From NCBI RefSeq assembly GCF_003628555.1, contig NZ_CP021731.1, forward strand, positions 2,852,001 through 2,916,000: a stretch of DNA of 64,000 bases. The letters run 5' to 3'. Origin of the DNA: Azoarcus sp. DN11 (GTDB lineage: Bacteria > Pseudomonadota > Gammaproteobacteria > Burkholderiales > Rhodocyclaceae). Positions 56,125 through 64,000 of this stretch are shown here, piece after piece; the stretch's first letter is position 1, and each line of letters starts with the position of its first letter. A program made the translations under genes and the position numbers. The notes beneath the pieces are model-generated. The model did not search any database. It was not told the origin of the DNA and saw nothing but the letters and a program-made list of their open reading frames with translations.

Positions 56125-57473
56125 CGCCGCCGCGCCCCGCGGCACTGCCGCTCCTTTCGCACGAACGATCCAACGCCGTGGTCGCCTGGCGGCCCGATGG
56201 CCCGGTCGCGGCCGGGCGCTTCCTCGCCGACGTGCGACGCCTTGCCTCGGATTTGCCCGCAGGCGGCCATGTCCTGAACGTGTGCGCGGACCGCTACCGT
56301 TTTGCCGTTGGCGTCGCGGCGTGCCTGGTGCGCGGCAAGATCAGCCTGTTGCCGTCCACGCATACGCCGGAGACCGTCCGCCAGCTGCGCTCGTTCGCGC
56401 CCGACGCGTTCTGCCTGACCGACAGCGCCGCGTGCGATATCGACCTGCCGCAGCATCGGTACCGCGAATCCGGCACGGCAGAGGCATCGCCCGAAGGCTT
56501 GGCGGTGCCGGCGATCGACGCCGACCAGATCGTCGCGTACGTCTTCACGTCCGGGTCGACCGGCACGCCGGTGCCGCATCGCAAGACCTGGGGTCCGCTG
56601 GTGCGCAACATCGCGGCGGAGGCCGACCGGCTCGGCGTCGTTGGCACGCCCTTCACGCTCGTCGGCACGGTGCCGCCGCAACACATGTACGGCTTCGAGT
56701 CCACCGTGCTGCTCGCGCTGCTGTCGGGCGGCGCGATCTGGTCCGGGCGGCCGTTCTATCCCGCGGACATCGCGGAAGCCCTGGACGCCGTTCCCCGTCC
56801 GCGCGTCCTGGTGTCGACGCCCTTCCACCTGCGCACGCTCCTCGCGGCCGACGTGAGCGTGCCGCCGGCCGATCTCGTCGTGTCGGCGACGGCTCCGCTA
56901 TCGGGCAACCTCGCGGTTGCGGTCGAAGCGCGCCTGCAGTGTCCGCTGATCGAAATCTACGGCTGCACGGAGACGGGCCAGACGGCCACGCGGCGCACCG
57001 CGGAGACGGCCGAATGGCAGCTGATGCGCGGCCTGCAGTTGAGCGTCGAAGACGGCAAGACCTGGGCGCATGGCGGCCATGTCGAGACGCCGACGGCGCT
57101 CGGGGACATCATCGAACCGACGTCGGGCGACCGCTTCCTGCTGCATGGGCGCGCGGCCGATCTCGTGAACATCGCCGGCAAGCGCAGCTCGCTGGGCTAT
57201 CTGAACCACCAGTTGAATGCCATCCCGGGCGTCGTCGACGGCAGCTTCTTCGTGCCCGACGACGAGACGGACGGCGTGGCCCGCCTCACGGCCGTGGTCG
57301 TGGCGCCGGAACTGGACCGCGCGACCTTGCTGCAGGCCTTGCGCGAGCGTATCGACCCCTTGTTTCTGCCGCGCCCCCTGCTCTTCGCCGACGAGCTTCC
57401 GCGCAACGCCACGGGCAAGCTTCCGCGTACCGCGCTCGACGCGCTGCGGCGAAAACTGGGCGACGCGGAATGA
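56121..57473 (+). CDS. Acyl/aryl-AMP ligase (ANL superfamily)
   Basis: 450-residue adenylating enzyme, probably loading an aromatic (hydroxybenzoate/coumarate-like) or fatty starter onto the carrier protein. P-loop FTSGSTGTP at 142-150, motif A5 YGCTETGQTATRR, LHGRAADLVNIAGKRSS (hinge region), and the catalytic C-terminal lysine in ATGKLPRTAL. Shorter than acyl-CoA synthetases (500-600), as in aryl-polyene clusters. The true frame begins at 56121; upstream sequence in the same frame is within the membrane-protein gene. Confidence 0.92.
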   Translation: MTPPRPAALPLLSHERSNAVVAWRPDGPVAAGRFLADVRRLASDLPAGGHVLNVCADRYRFAVGVAACLVRGKISLLPSTHTPETVRQLRSFAPDAFCLTDSAACDIDLPQHRYRESGTAEASPEGLAVPAIDADQIVAYVFTSGSTGTPVPHRKTWGPLVRNIAAEADRLGVVGTPFTLVGTVPPQHMYGFESTVLLALLSGGAIWSGRPFYPADIAEALDAVPRPRVLVSTPFHLRTLLAADVSVPPADLVVSATAPLSGNLAVAVEARLQCPLIEIYGCTETGQTATRRTAETAEWQLMRGLQLSVEDGKTWAHGGHVETPTALGDIIEPTSGDRFLLHGRAADLVNIAGKRSSLGYLNHQLNAIPGVVDGSFFVPDDETDGVARLTAVVVAPELDRATLLQALRERIDPLFLPRPLLFADELPRNATGKLPRTALDALRRKLGDAE

Positions 57474-57769
57474 TCCACGAGTCCACCGTCGCCATCGCCG
57501 CCGATCATCCGGCGTTCGCGGGCCATTTTCCCGGACGCCCCATCCTGCCGGGCGTCGTGTTGCTCGGGCTCGCCGTCCGTGCGCTCGGCAACGTGAGCGG
57601 ACATCCGGTGCCGCGCTGCGAGATCGCAGCGGCGAAATTCCTGCGGCCGGTCGGCCCGGACACCGAACTGCACATCCGGCTCTGCGAATCCGCGTCGGGC
57701 TGGCGCTTCGACATCTTCGCTGCGGACGACGTCGTCGCGACCGGAACCCTGCGGGTCGGCACGCCATGA
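57470..57769 (+). CDS. Hotdog-fold 3-hydroxyacyl-ACP dehydratase (ApeI/FabZ-like)
   Basis: 99-residue dehydratase-like protein with the FabZ/ApeI motif HPAFAGHFPGRPILPGVVLL (His, then PGxP) and AKFLRPVGPDTEL. It would introduce the double bonds that remain in a polyene chain. The helix residue following PG is V-V-L-L-G rather than the full FabZ VLIIEA(M)AQ, and the protein is short, both as in ApeI-type enzymes. ATGA overlaps on both sides. Confidence 0.88.
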   Translation: MIHESTVAIAADHPAFAGHFPGRPILPGVVLLGLAVRALGNVSGHPVPRCEIAAAKFLRPVGPDTELHIRLCESASGWRFDIFAADDVVATGTLRVGTP

Positions 57770-58710
57770 CGGATACTTCCGCCGAACGCGCCCCCCGCGG
57801 CAGCGCGGAATGGGCCACGCGGACGGAACGCAGCAACTACGCGACGCTGCGCCTGATGACGTGGATCTCGCTGCGCCTCGGGCGCCCGACGGGCCGCGCC
57901 GTGCTGGGGCTGATCGCCGCCTACTTCCTACTCTTTGCCCCGAAGGCCCGCCGTGCGTCGCGCGACTGGCTCGCCCATGCGCTCGGCCGCAAGCCGTCAC
58001 TGGGCGAGCTGTTCCGGCATGTCTACACCTTCGCCGCGACCATCCACGATCGCGTCTATCTCGTGAATGAGCGTTTCGACCTGTTCGACATCCGCGTGCA
58101 CGGCGGCGAACTCGTCAAGGACGCGGTGGCGCGCGGCGCAGGGGTATTCCTGATGGGCGCGCACGTCGGCAGCTTCGAGGTGATGCCGGCGATCGGGCGC
58201 CAGCAGCCCGGCATGCGCGTCGCGATGGTGATGTACGAGGACAACGCGCGCAAGATCAATGACACGCTCGCGGCGATCAATCCGGCGGCGCGGCAGGACA
58301 TCATTGCGCTGGGCAAACTGGACTCGATGCTGCAGGTGAAGGAGCGGCTCGACGACGGCTCGCTGGTCGGCATCCTTGCGGACCGGAGTCCGGGCGACGA
58401 ACCTGGACAGATCGTGGAATTCTTCGGCGCGCCGGCAAGCTTTCCCGTCGGCCCGTGGCGCCTCGCCGCAATGCTGAAGCGCCCGGTGATCCTGATGGTA
58501 GGCCTGTATCGCGGCGGCAATCGCTACGATGTGCATTTCGAGCAGATCGCGGATTTTTCCGCCGCAACGCGCGAGAACCGGGCACGCCTGCAGCACGCCG
58601 CAATCGAACACTACGCTGCCCGTCTTGCCCATTACGCGCGGCAGGCGCCGTTCAACTGGTTCAATTTTTTCGACTTCTGGGAAAGCGCGCGCCACCGCGA
58701 CGCCCGCTGA
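57766..58710 (+). CDS. LpxL/HtrB-type acyltransferase
   Basis: 314-residue inner-membrane acyltransferase. One N-terminal hydrophobic segment (about 45-60), catalytic H-x4-E motif in GAHVGSFEVMP, and later GILADRSPG, EFFGAPASFPVGPWRLA as in lipid A acyltransferases. In pigment clusters such an enzyme transfers the polyene acyl group to a lipid or glycolipid head group that is then exported (inference). Start ATG overlaps the dehydratase stop. Confidence 0.9.
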   Translation: MTDTSAERAPRGSAEWATRTERSNYATLRLMTWISLRLGRPTGRAVLGLIAAYFLLFAPKARRASRDWLAHALGRKPSLGELFRHVYTFAATIHDRVYLVNERFDLFDIRVHGGELVKDAVARGAGVFLMGAHVGSFEVMPAIGRQQPGMRVAMVMYEDNARKINDTLAAINPAARQDIIALGKLDSMLQVKERLDDGSLVGILADRSPGDEPGQIVEFFGAPASFPVGPWRLAAMLKRPVILMVGLYRGGNRYDVHFEQIADFSAATRENRARLQHAAIEHYAARLAHYARQAPFNWFNFFDFWESARHRDAR

Positions 58711-58730
58711 CCGAAGGGAGTGGAGTTTCC

Positions 58731-59336
58731 GTGTTCCGAACCGCATACCTGCGCTGCTCAATCGCGATCCTGCTTGCACTTGGCGCCGTCCTGGACATTG
58801 CGGGGCCGGCCGCTGCTGCCGAGGGCTGGACCGTCGCGCAGCTGATGCAGACCCTGGGCAAACAGAGCAGCGGTCAGGCGACGTTCGTGGAGCGGAAGCA
58901 CCTCGCCGTCCTCGACCAGCCGGTGGAATCCTCTGGCGAGTTGCGTTTCCAGGCACCCGACCGCCTCGAGAAGATCACGCTCAAGCCGCGGCCGGAATCG
59001 CTGGTGCTGGAGGGGAACACCCTGACCGTCACCCGCGGCAAGAAGCAGTTCAGCGTCCGTCTGTCCGATTACGGCGAAGTCGCCGGTTTCATCGACAGCA
59101 TCCGCGCCACCCTCGCCGGCGACCGCGCGACGCTGGAGCGCACCTACGCCTTGCATCTTGCGGGCAGCGCCGAGCGCTGGACGCTGACGCTGCTGCCGCG
59201 CGATCAGCGCATGGCAGAGATGATCGTACGCATCAACATCGCCGGAACACGCGGGCAGTTGCGCGAGATCGAGATCATGCAGGCCGACGGCGACCGCTCG
59301 GTGATGGAGATCGTCACGATGGGGCAGACGCGGTGA
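58731..59336 (+). CDS. LolA-like outer-membrane carrier protein
   Basis: 201-residue secreted protein with a signal peptide (MFRTAYLRCSIAILLALGAVLDIAGPAAAAEG) and a LolA/LppM-like beta fold: QSSGQATFVERKHLAVLDQPVESSGELRFQAPDRLEKIT, then KKQFSVRLSDYGEV. Likely ferries a lipophilic product across the periplasm. The GTG at 58731 is chosen because GGAG precedes it by six bases and the signal peptide starts there. Twenty bases after the acyltransferase; overlaps the exporter gene. Confidence 0.88.
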   Translation: MFRTAYLRCSIAILLALGAVLDIAGPAAAAEGWTVAQLMQTLGKQSSGQATFVERKHLAVLDQPVESSGELRFQAPDRLEKITLKPRPESLVLEGNTLTVTRGKKQFSVRLSDYGEVAGFIDSIRATLAGDRATLERTYALHLAGSAERWTLTLLPRDQRMAEMIVRINIAGTRGQLREIEIMQADGDRSVMEIVTMGQTR

Positions 59337-61696
59337 CGCGCCGCTTCGTGCCGGCCCTGCTCCTGTGGCTGGCCTTCGTCGGGACCTGCATCGCCGTGGC
59401 GGGCCAGACGCGCTTCACGACCGACCTGTCCGCCTTCCTGCCCGAAGCCCCCAGCGAGGAACAGCGCGTTCTCGTCGAACAGTTGCGCGACGGCGTCGTG
59501 TCGCGCCTCTTGCTGGTCGGCATCGAAGGCGGCGACGCGGGCCAGCGCGCGCAGCTGTCGCGCGGACTCGCGCGACAGCTGCGTACCGACGCGGCCTTCG
59601 GCATGGTCGCGAACGGCGAACCCGTGCATCGCGAACGCGACCAGGCGCTGCTGTTCACGCACCGCTACCTGCTGAGTCCGGCGATCGGCGCCGAACGCTT
59701 CACGACGGCCGGGCTGCGGCAGGCGATCGGCGAGTCGGTCGATCTGCTCGCATCCCCGCTCGGCATGCTCACGAAGGCGCTGCTGCCGCGCGATCCGACG
59801 GGCGAGCTGATGCAGTTGCTGGAGCGGCTCGACGGCGGTGCGCGCCCGGCCACGCGGGACGGCGTATGGGCCTCACGCGACGGTCGCCGCGCACTGCTGC
59901 TGGCCCAGACACGCGCTTCGGGCTCGGACCTCGACCGCCAGCAGGCGGCGATCTCGACCTTGCACAGCGCCTTTGCGGAGGAGGCGGCGAAACTCCCCGC
60001 GGGAGCGAACCTGAAGCTGCTGATCTCGGGCGCTCCGGCGTTCGCGGTCGATTCGCGCGCGACCATCGAGAGCGAGGTCACGCGCCTCGCCCTGGTATCG
60101 ACGGCGATCATCGTCGCCCTGCTGCTCTTCATCTATCGCTCGCCGACGGCGCTCGTCCTCGGCCTGCTGCCGGTCGTGTCCGGGGCGCTGGCGGGGGTTG
60201 CCGCGGTGAGCCTCGGGTTCGGCATGGTGCATGGCGTGACTCTCGGATTCGGCACGACGCTGATCGGCGAGGCCGTCGACTACGCGATCTATCTGTTCGT
60301 GCAGTCCGGCACGCGCGACGGCCGCGATACCTTCTGGCCGACGATCCGCCTGGGCGTGCTGACCTCGATCTGCGGTTTCGGCGCGCTGATGTTCTCCGGC
60401 TTTCCCGGACTCGCGCAGCTGGGGCTGTATTCGATCGCCGGACTGGTCGTCGCCGCGCTGACGACGCGCTTCATCCTCCCGCATCTGCTGCCCGCCAGGT
60501 TCGCGATCCGCGACGTCACGCCCCTCGGCATGCAGCTTCGCGGACTGCTCGCCGCTGCCGGAAAACTGCGCTGGCTTTTGATCGCGCTGGCCTTCGCCGC
60601 GGGCGGCGTGGTGTATGCGCAGCGGGACCGCCTCTGGAATCACGAGCTGTCCGCGCTGAGCCCGGTGCCGCCGGCGGCCCAGGCGCTCGACCTCGCCTTG
60701 CGCACCGATGTCGGTGCGCCTGACGTGCGCTACATGGTCGTCGTGCGCGCGGCCGACCCGGAAGCGGCGCTGCAAGCTGCCGAGGCGGCTTCCGGCCGCC
60801 TGCAGCCGCTCGTCGAGTCCGGCGCGATCGGTGGCTTCGAGAGCCCGTCGTTCTACCTGCCTTCCCGCGCGCGGCAGCTGGAACGGAAGGCGGCGCTGCC
60901 CGATGCGGCCGAACTTCGCGCCCGCCTGCCGGAAGCCACGCGCGGGCTCCCTCTCCCGGCCGCACGGCTCGAACCGTTCGTCGAGGACGTGGCCGCGGCA
61001 CGCGAGCGCGCCCCCCTGACACGTGCCGACCTCGACGGCACGAGCTTCGCCATCGCCGTCGATTCGCTGCTGATGCGCCAGGGCGAACGCTGGACGGCGC
61101 TGCTGCCGCTGCGCGCGCCGACGACGGGAGCGCATCCGGGCGAGATCGACACCGCCGCCGTGCGCCACGCGCTCGAAGGCGCACCGGGATCCGACACCCT
61201 GTTCATCGACATGAAGGGCGAATCCGACCGCCTGTACGCCGGCTATTTCAGGGAGGCGCTCCTGCTCTCGCTCGCCGGCGTGCTGGGCATCGTCGCCCTG
61301 CTCGGGGCCACTCTGCGCTCGGCACGGCGGGTCGTCCGCGTGCTGCTGCCGCTCGCGGCATCCGTGCTGGTCGTGGTCGCCGGGCTGCTGCTGGCCGGCG
61401 TCGCGCTGACGATCCTGCACCTCGTGGGGCTGCTGCTGATCGTCGCCGTCGGCTCCAACTATGCCCTGTTCTTCGACGGCAAGGGTGACGGCAGCGCCCC
61501 CCCGCCCGGCACGCTCGCCTCCATGCTGTTCGCCAACCTCACGACGGTCGCCGGCTTCGGCGTCCTCGCCTTCTCGTCGGTTCCGGTGCTGCAGGCGATC
61601 GGCGGCACCGTCGGCCCCGGCGCCCTCCTCGCGCTGCTGTTCGCGGCAGCCCTCGCACGCCCCTCATGCCCCGCCGCTGGCGCCCCGGAGCGCTGA
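59333..61696 (+). CDS. MMPL-type RND exporter
   Basis: 787-residue membrane exporter of the MMPL family. N-terminal helix (RRFVPALLLWLAFVGTCIAV), a first periplasmic domain, a helix bundle (about 240-400) with LGFGTTLIGEAVDYAIYLFV containing the proton-relay acidic pair, a second periplasmic domain (about 430-640), and a final bundle with LHLVGLLLIVAVGSNYALFFDG. Probably flips or exports the pigment lipid with the LolA-like partner. GTG start overlaps the upstream stop (GTGA). Its last 31 bp overlap the deacetylase gene. Confidence 0.92.
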   Translation: MTRRFVPALLLWLAFVGTCIAVAGQTRFTTDLSAFLPEAPSEEQRVLVEQLRDGVVSRLLLVGIEGGDAGQRAQLSRGLARQLRTDAAFGMVANGEPVHRERDQALLFTHRYLLSPAIGAERFTTAGLRQAIGESVDLLASPLGMLTKALLPRDPTGELMQLLERLDGGARPATRDGVWASRDGRRALLLAQTRASGSDLDRQQAAISTLHSAFAEEAAKLPAGANLKLLISGAPAFAVDSRATIESEVTRLALVSTAIIVALLLFIYRSPTALVLGLLPVVSGALAGVAAVSLGFGMVHGVTLGFGTTLIGEAVDYAIYLFVQSGTRDGRDTFWPTIRLGVLTSICGFGALMFSGFPGLAQLGLYSIAGLVVAALTTRFILPHLLPARFAIRDVTPLGMQLRGLLAAAGKLRWLLIALAFAAGGVVYAQRDRLWNHELSALSPVPPAAQALDLALRTDVGAPDVRYMVVVRAADPEAALQAAEAASGRLQPLVESGAIGGFESPSFYLPSRARQLERKAALPDAAELRARLPEATRGLPLPAARLEPFVEDVAAARERAPLTRADLDGTSFAIAVDSLLMRQGERWTALLPLRAPTTGAHPGEIDTAAVRHALEGAPGSDTLFIDMKGESDRLYAGYFREALLLSLAGVLGIVALLGATLRSARRVVRVLLPLAASVLVVVAGLLLAGVALTILHLVGLLLIVAVGSNYALFFDGKGDGSAPPPGTLASMLFANLTTVAGFGVLAFSSVPVLQAIGGTVGPGALLALLFAAALARPSCPAAGAPER

Positions 61697-62466
61697 TCCA
61701 TCTCTCCGCCGCCCTTCACGCGGCCGCGGCGGCCGGGGTCGTGCTGCGCCCCGATTCCTGGCCGTGGGCGGCCGGTGCCCTCGTCGCCAACCACGGCCTG
61801 CTGACAGCCGCCGGACTGCTGCCGCGCTGCGGACTGCTCGGGACCAACTGGACGCGACTCCCTGACGCCGCCGCCGCACGCGGCGAGCTTGCGCTGACGA
61901 TAGACGACGGCCCCGACCCCGAAATCACGCCCCGCGTGCTGGATCTGCTGGACGCCCACGGCGCGCGCGCCACCTTCTTCGCGATCGGCCGGCAGGTGCG
62001 GCACCACCCGGCCTTGGCCCGCGAAATCGTCGCACGCGGTCATGCCGTCGAGAATCACAGCGAGCACCACCTCAAGACCTTCTCGCTGCGCGGGCCGCGC
62101 TGGCTCGCACGCGAGATCGCCACCGCGCAGGAGACGATCGCGCAGACCTGCGGCCGCAAGCCGTGCTTCTTCCGCGCCCCCGCCGGACTGCGCAATCCCT
62201 TCCTCGAACCCGTCCTCGCGCAGCTGGACCTGCAACTTGCTTCATGGACACGGCGGGCCTACGACACGCGCAACAGCGATGCGGAATTCGTCGTCCGCCG
62301 GCTCTCCGACAGCCTCGCGGCGGGCGACATCCTCTTGCTGCACGACGGCAACGCGGCGCGGACTACGTCGGGCCGGGCGGTGATCCTCGACGCCCTCCCA
62401 CGGCTTCTCGAGCGCTGCGCCGGCGCCGGCCTTACCCCCGTCACCCTTGCCGCAGCGCTGGCATGA
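61666..62466 (+). CDS. Polysaccharide deacetylase (NodB domain), membrane-anchored
   Basis: 266 residues: hydrophobic N-terminal segments (about 8-55), then a NodB domain with ALTIDDGPDPEITP (catalytic Asp/metal Asp), the metal histidines in VENHSEHHLKTF (H-S-x-x-H), FFRAPAGLRNPFLEP and ILLLHDGNAART. This is a complete active site for carbohydrate-esterase family 4, so an N-deacetylase acting on an N-acetyl sugar is likely. Its presence inside the pigment operon suggests head-group modification (inference). Confidence 0.9.
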   Translation: MPRRWRPGALIHLSAALHAAAAAGVVLRPDSWPWAAGALVANHGLLTAAGLLPRCGLLGTNWTRLPDAAAARGELALTIDDGPDPEITPRVLDLLDAHGARATFFAIGRQVRHHPALAREIVARGHAVENHSEHHLKTFSLRGPRWLAREIATAQETIAQTCGRKPCFFRAPAGLRNPFLEPVLAQLDLQLASWTRRAYDTRNSDAEFVVRRLSDSLAAGDILLLHDGNAARTTSGRAVILDALPRLLERCAGAGLTPVTLAAALA

Positions 62467-62642
62467 CTGCCCCTTCCCTGCGTACCTTTGCCTCGCACGC
62501 GGCGAGTAGCTGCCGCCCCGCCGAAGAGCGCGTCGCAAATGCCGTCTTCGCTTCCGGCCCTCCGGACCCGGCCGTGCCCCCTTGCGCCCCGACGGAGTCC
62601 GGATGCGCCCGGCCTTTTGCTAAAATACCGTTTTTTCATTAG
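62463..62642 (+). CDS. Doubtful 59-codon ORF between deacetylase and ketosynthase
   Basis: ATG overlaps the deacetylase stop (ATGA), as elsewhere in this operon, and 59 codons follow to TAG at 62640. The sequence is Pro/Ala/Ser/Cys-rich (MTAPSLRTFASHAASSCRPA) with no recognisable domain. The stretch also contains a TAAAAT (62621-62626) that could be a -10 for the ketosynthase. May be non-coding. Confidence 0.2.
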   Translation: MTAPSLRTFASHAASSCRPAEERVANAVFASGPPDPAVPPCAPTESGCARPFAKIPFFH

Positions 62643-62655
62643 CTTCCGAGGCGCC

Positions 62656-63843
62656 GTGCATCCGTTGCTGATCTCCTCCTACACCGCGACGACCTGCCTC
62701 GGGCGCGGCCGGGAACCGCTGCGCGAAGCCCTGCTCGCGGGCGCATCCAGCCTCAAGCCGTGCGATTTCGAAACCGTCGTCCTGCCCACCTGGATCGGCG
62801 AGGTCGCAGGTACGGACGAAGAAAAGCTGCCGGCCGCGCTCGCCCGTTTCGATTGCCGCAACAACCGCCTCGCCCAGCTCGGCCTCGTCCAGGACGGCTT
62901 TGCCGATGCCGTTCGCGCCGCCGCGGCCCGTTACGGCAACGACCGCATCGGCGTGTTCCTCGGCACCAGCACCTCCGGCATCCTCGAGACCGAACTCGCC
63001 TATCGCCGACGCGATCCGCAGACCGGCGCCTTGCCGCAGGATTTCGACTACGCGGGCTCGCACAACACGTTTTCCGTCGGCGCCTTCGTGCAGGCTTGGT
63101 TCGGGCTGAAGGGACCCGCCGTCGTCGTGTCCTCGGCCTGCTCGTCGAGCGCGAAGGTCTTTGCCGCTGCCGCACGCATGATGACGGTCGGGCTCATCGA
63201 TGCGGCGGTCGTCGGCGGCGTCGATTCGCTGTGCCTGACGACCCTGTACGGTTTCAATTCGCTCGAGCTCACGTCCTCGCACGCCTGCCGGCCCTTCGAC
63301 CGCGCGCGCGACGGCATCTCGATCGGCGAGGCCGCCGCCTTCGCGCTGCTCGAGCGCACGCCGGACGCATTGCCGCCGGACGCGATCCTGCTGCTGGGCA
63401 GCGGCGAATCGAGCGACGCCTACCACATGTCCTCGCCGCATCCCGAGGGGCGCGGCGCGCGCCATGCGATGGCGGCCGCGCTCGCGAGCGCCGAACTCGC
63501 GCCGCAGGATATCGACTACATCAACCTGCACGGCACCGCGACGCCGAGCAATGACGCGGCCGAAGGCCGGGCCGTGGCGGACCTGTTCGGCAACGCGGCG
63601 CCCTGCAGCTCGACCAAGGGCGCGACCGGGCACACGCTCGGAGCCGCCGGCGGCGTCGAGGCCGTGATCGCCGCACTGGCGATCCGCGACGGCATCATTC
63701 CCGCCGGCGCCGGGACGAACGATCCCGAGCCGGGACTCGACTACGTGCTCGCGACGCGCCGCCGCAGCGTGCGGCGCGTGCTCAGCAATTCCTTCGGATT
63801 CGGCGGCACGAACTGCAGCCTGATCCTCGGCCGCGCAGCATGA
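62656..63843 (+). CDS. Beta-ketoacyl-ACP synthase (FabF/FabB-like) of the polyene cluster
   Basis: 395-residue condensing enzyme with a complete Cys-His-His triad: VVVSSACSSSAKVF (Cys, about 160), NLHGTATPSNDAAE (His) and STKGATGHTLGAAGG (His), plus NSFGFGGTNCSLIL at the end. Start: GTG at 62656 with GAGG five bases before it; the upstream in-frame sequence is not protein-like. It would elongate the polyene chain, with the downstream ketosynthase-like protein as possible partner. Overlaps the next start by ATGA. Confidence 0.93.
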   Translation: MHPLLISSYTATTCLGRGREPLREALLAGASSLKPCDFETVVLPTWIGEVAGTDEEKLPAALARFDCRNNRLAQLGLVQDGFADAVRAAAARYGNDRIGVFLGTSTSGILETELAYRRRDPQTGALPQDFDYAGSHNTFSVGAFVQAWFGLKGPAVVVSSACSSSAKVFAAAARMMTVGLIDAAVVGGVDSLCLTTLYGFNSLELTSSHACRPFDRARDGISIGEAAAFALLERTPDALPPDAILLLGSGESSDAYHMSSPHPEGRGARHAMAAALASAELAPQDIDYINLHGTATPSNDAAEGRAVADLFGNAAPCSSTKGATGHTLGAAGGVEAVIAALAIRDGIIPAGAGTNDPEPGLDYVLATRRRSVRRVLSNSFGFGGTNCSLILGRAA

Positions 63844-64000
63844 ATCCGACGATGCCCCCCCGCCTTCCGCCTCGATCCGCAGCATCGGCGTGCTCGGCCC
63901 CGGACTCGCCGACTGGCCCGCCTGCGCCGCGATCCTCGCCGGCGAGGCCGCCTGGGTCCCGCAGAAGACCGTCCTCGCCGCACCGGACCTCCTCCCGCCC
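63840..64000 (+). CDS. Second ketosynthase-like protein, N-terminal fragment, apparent frameshift at a C-run
   Basis: ATG at 63840 overlaps the ketosynthase stop, but after five codons its frame becomes a Pro/Ser/Arg-rich shadow. The frame one base away reads IRSIGVLGPGLADWPACAAI and LAAPDLLPP, the usual N-terminus of ketosynthase-like proteins paired with the ketosynthase in aryl-polyene clusters. That frame has a stop at 63821-63823 and no start codon before GTG at 63890. Changing the run of seven C (63855-63861) to eight joins the two: MNPTMPPPPSASIRSIG. The gene continues beyond the window. Confidence 0.7.
   Translation, partial: MNPTMPPRLPPRSAASACSAPDSPTGPPAPRSSPARPPGSRRRPSSPHRTSSR

Noticed and set aside
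59873..61420. Minus-strand frame of about 515 codons opposite the MMPL exporter
   Set aside because: Arg/Gln/Ala-rich shadow; the exporter's membrane topology and motifs define the real strand.

Overview
The window is 64 kb of GC-rich, gene-dense chromosome with no rRNA, tRNA, CRISPR array, insertion sequence or prophage that I could recognise. Gene content points to a betaproteobacterium, most likely Rhodocyclales in the Azoarcus/Aromatoleum/Thauera neighbourhood. The clues are a polyhydroxyalkanoate phasin, an rnfABCDGE-nth cluster, the sdhCDAB-sdhE-gltA-odhAB-lpd block next to gntR-mdh, a long-form IF-1, and an aryl-polyene pigment cluster of the kind known from Azoarcus. This placement is inference from gene content and synteny, not from a marker gene.

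Layout. 1-4.5 kb (minus): a peptide-type ABC importer (lipoprotein binding protein, two permeases, the last cut by the window edge). 4.6-11 kb: fabI, ppiD, clpB with a sigma-32-type promoter, and a phasin with a PhaR-like operator. 11.1-18 kb (minus): molybdenum-cofactor genes mobB-moeA-moaD-moaE, preceded by a permuted ATP-grasp-like protein, a DinG/YoaA helicase and zapE. zapE carries a frameshift in a run of ten G in its Walker A codons. 18.1-31.8 kb: a TCA-cycle superlocus, gntR-sdhCDAB-sdhE-gltA-odhA-odhB-lpdA on minus, subdivided by strong terminators, and mdh plus a CitE-like lyase gene divergent on plus. A perfect 16-bp palindrome lies between gntR and mdh.

32-39 kb: infA, a class III nucleotide cyclase fused to an FHA domain, and a ferric-iron uptake locus. 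In that locus a binding protein is divergent from a cysteine-rich DUF2325 protein, and a permease is divergent from its ATPase, with Fur-like palindromes in both divergent gaps. 39-41.5 kb: the two N-end-rule aminoacyl transferases (aat, bpt) and pyrD. 41.6-47.5 kb: rnfABCDGE and nth. 47.5-54.9 kb: a DUF1841 protein, a MoxR ATPase/VWA pair, a MarR regulator divergent from a ClC chloride/proton antiporter, htpG with a consensus-like sigma-32 promoter, and greB. 55.2-64 kb (plus): a tightly overlapped lipid/polyene operon (acyl carrier protein, membrane protein, acyl-AMP ligase, hotdog dehydratase, LpxL-type acyltransferase, LolA-like carrier, MMPL exporter, polysaccharide deacetylase, ketosynthase, start of a second ketosynthase-like gene). 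This has the composition of an aryl-polyene (xanthomonadin/arcuflavin-type) cluster and continues beyond the right edge. The last gene also appears frameshifted at a C-run.

How the genes work together: much of the window is core carbon and energy metabolism (TCA cycle, succinate dehydrogenase, Rnf), protein quality control (ClpB, HtpG, PpiD) and iron acquisition. The least explained parts are the permuted ATP-grasp protein, the cysteine-rich proteins of the iron locus, the FHA-cyclase, the MoxR/VWA pair and the pigment cluster with its embedded deacetylase.
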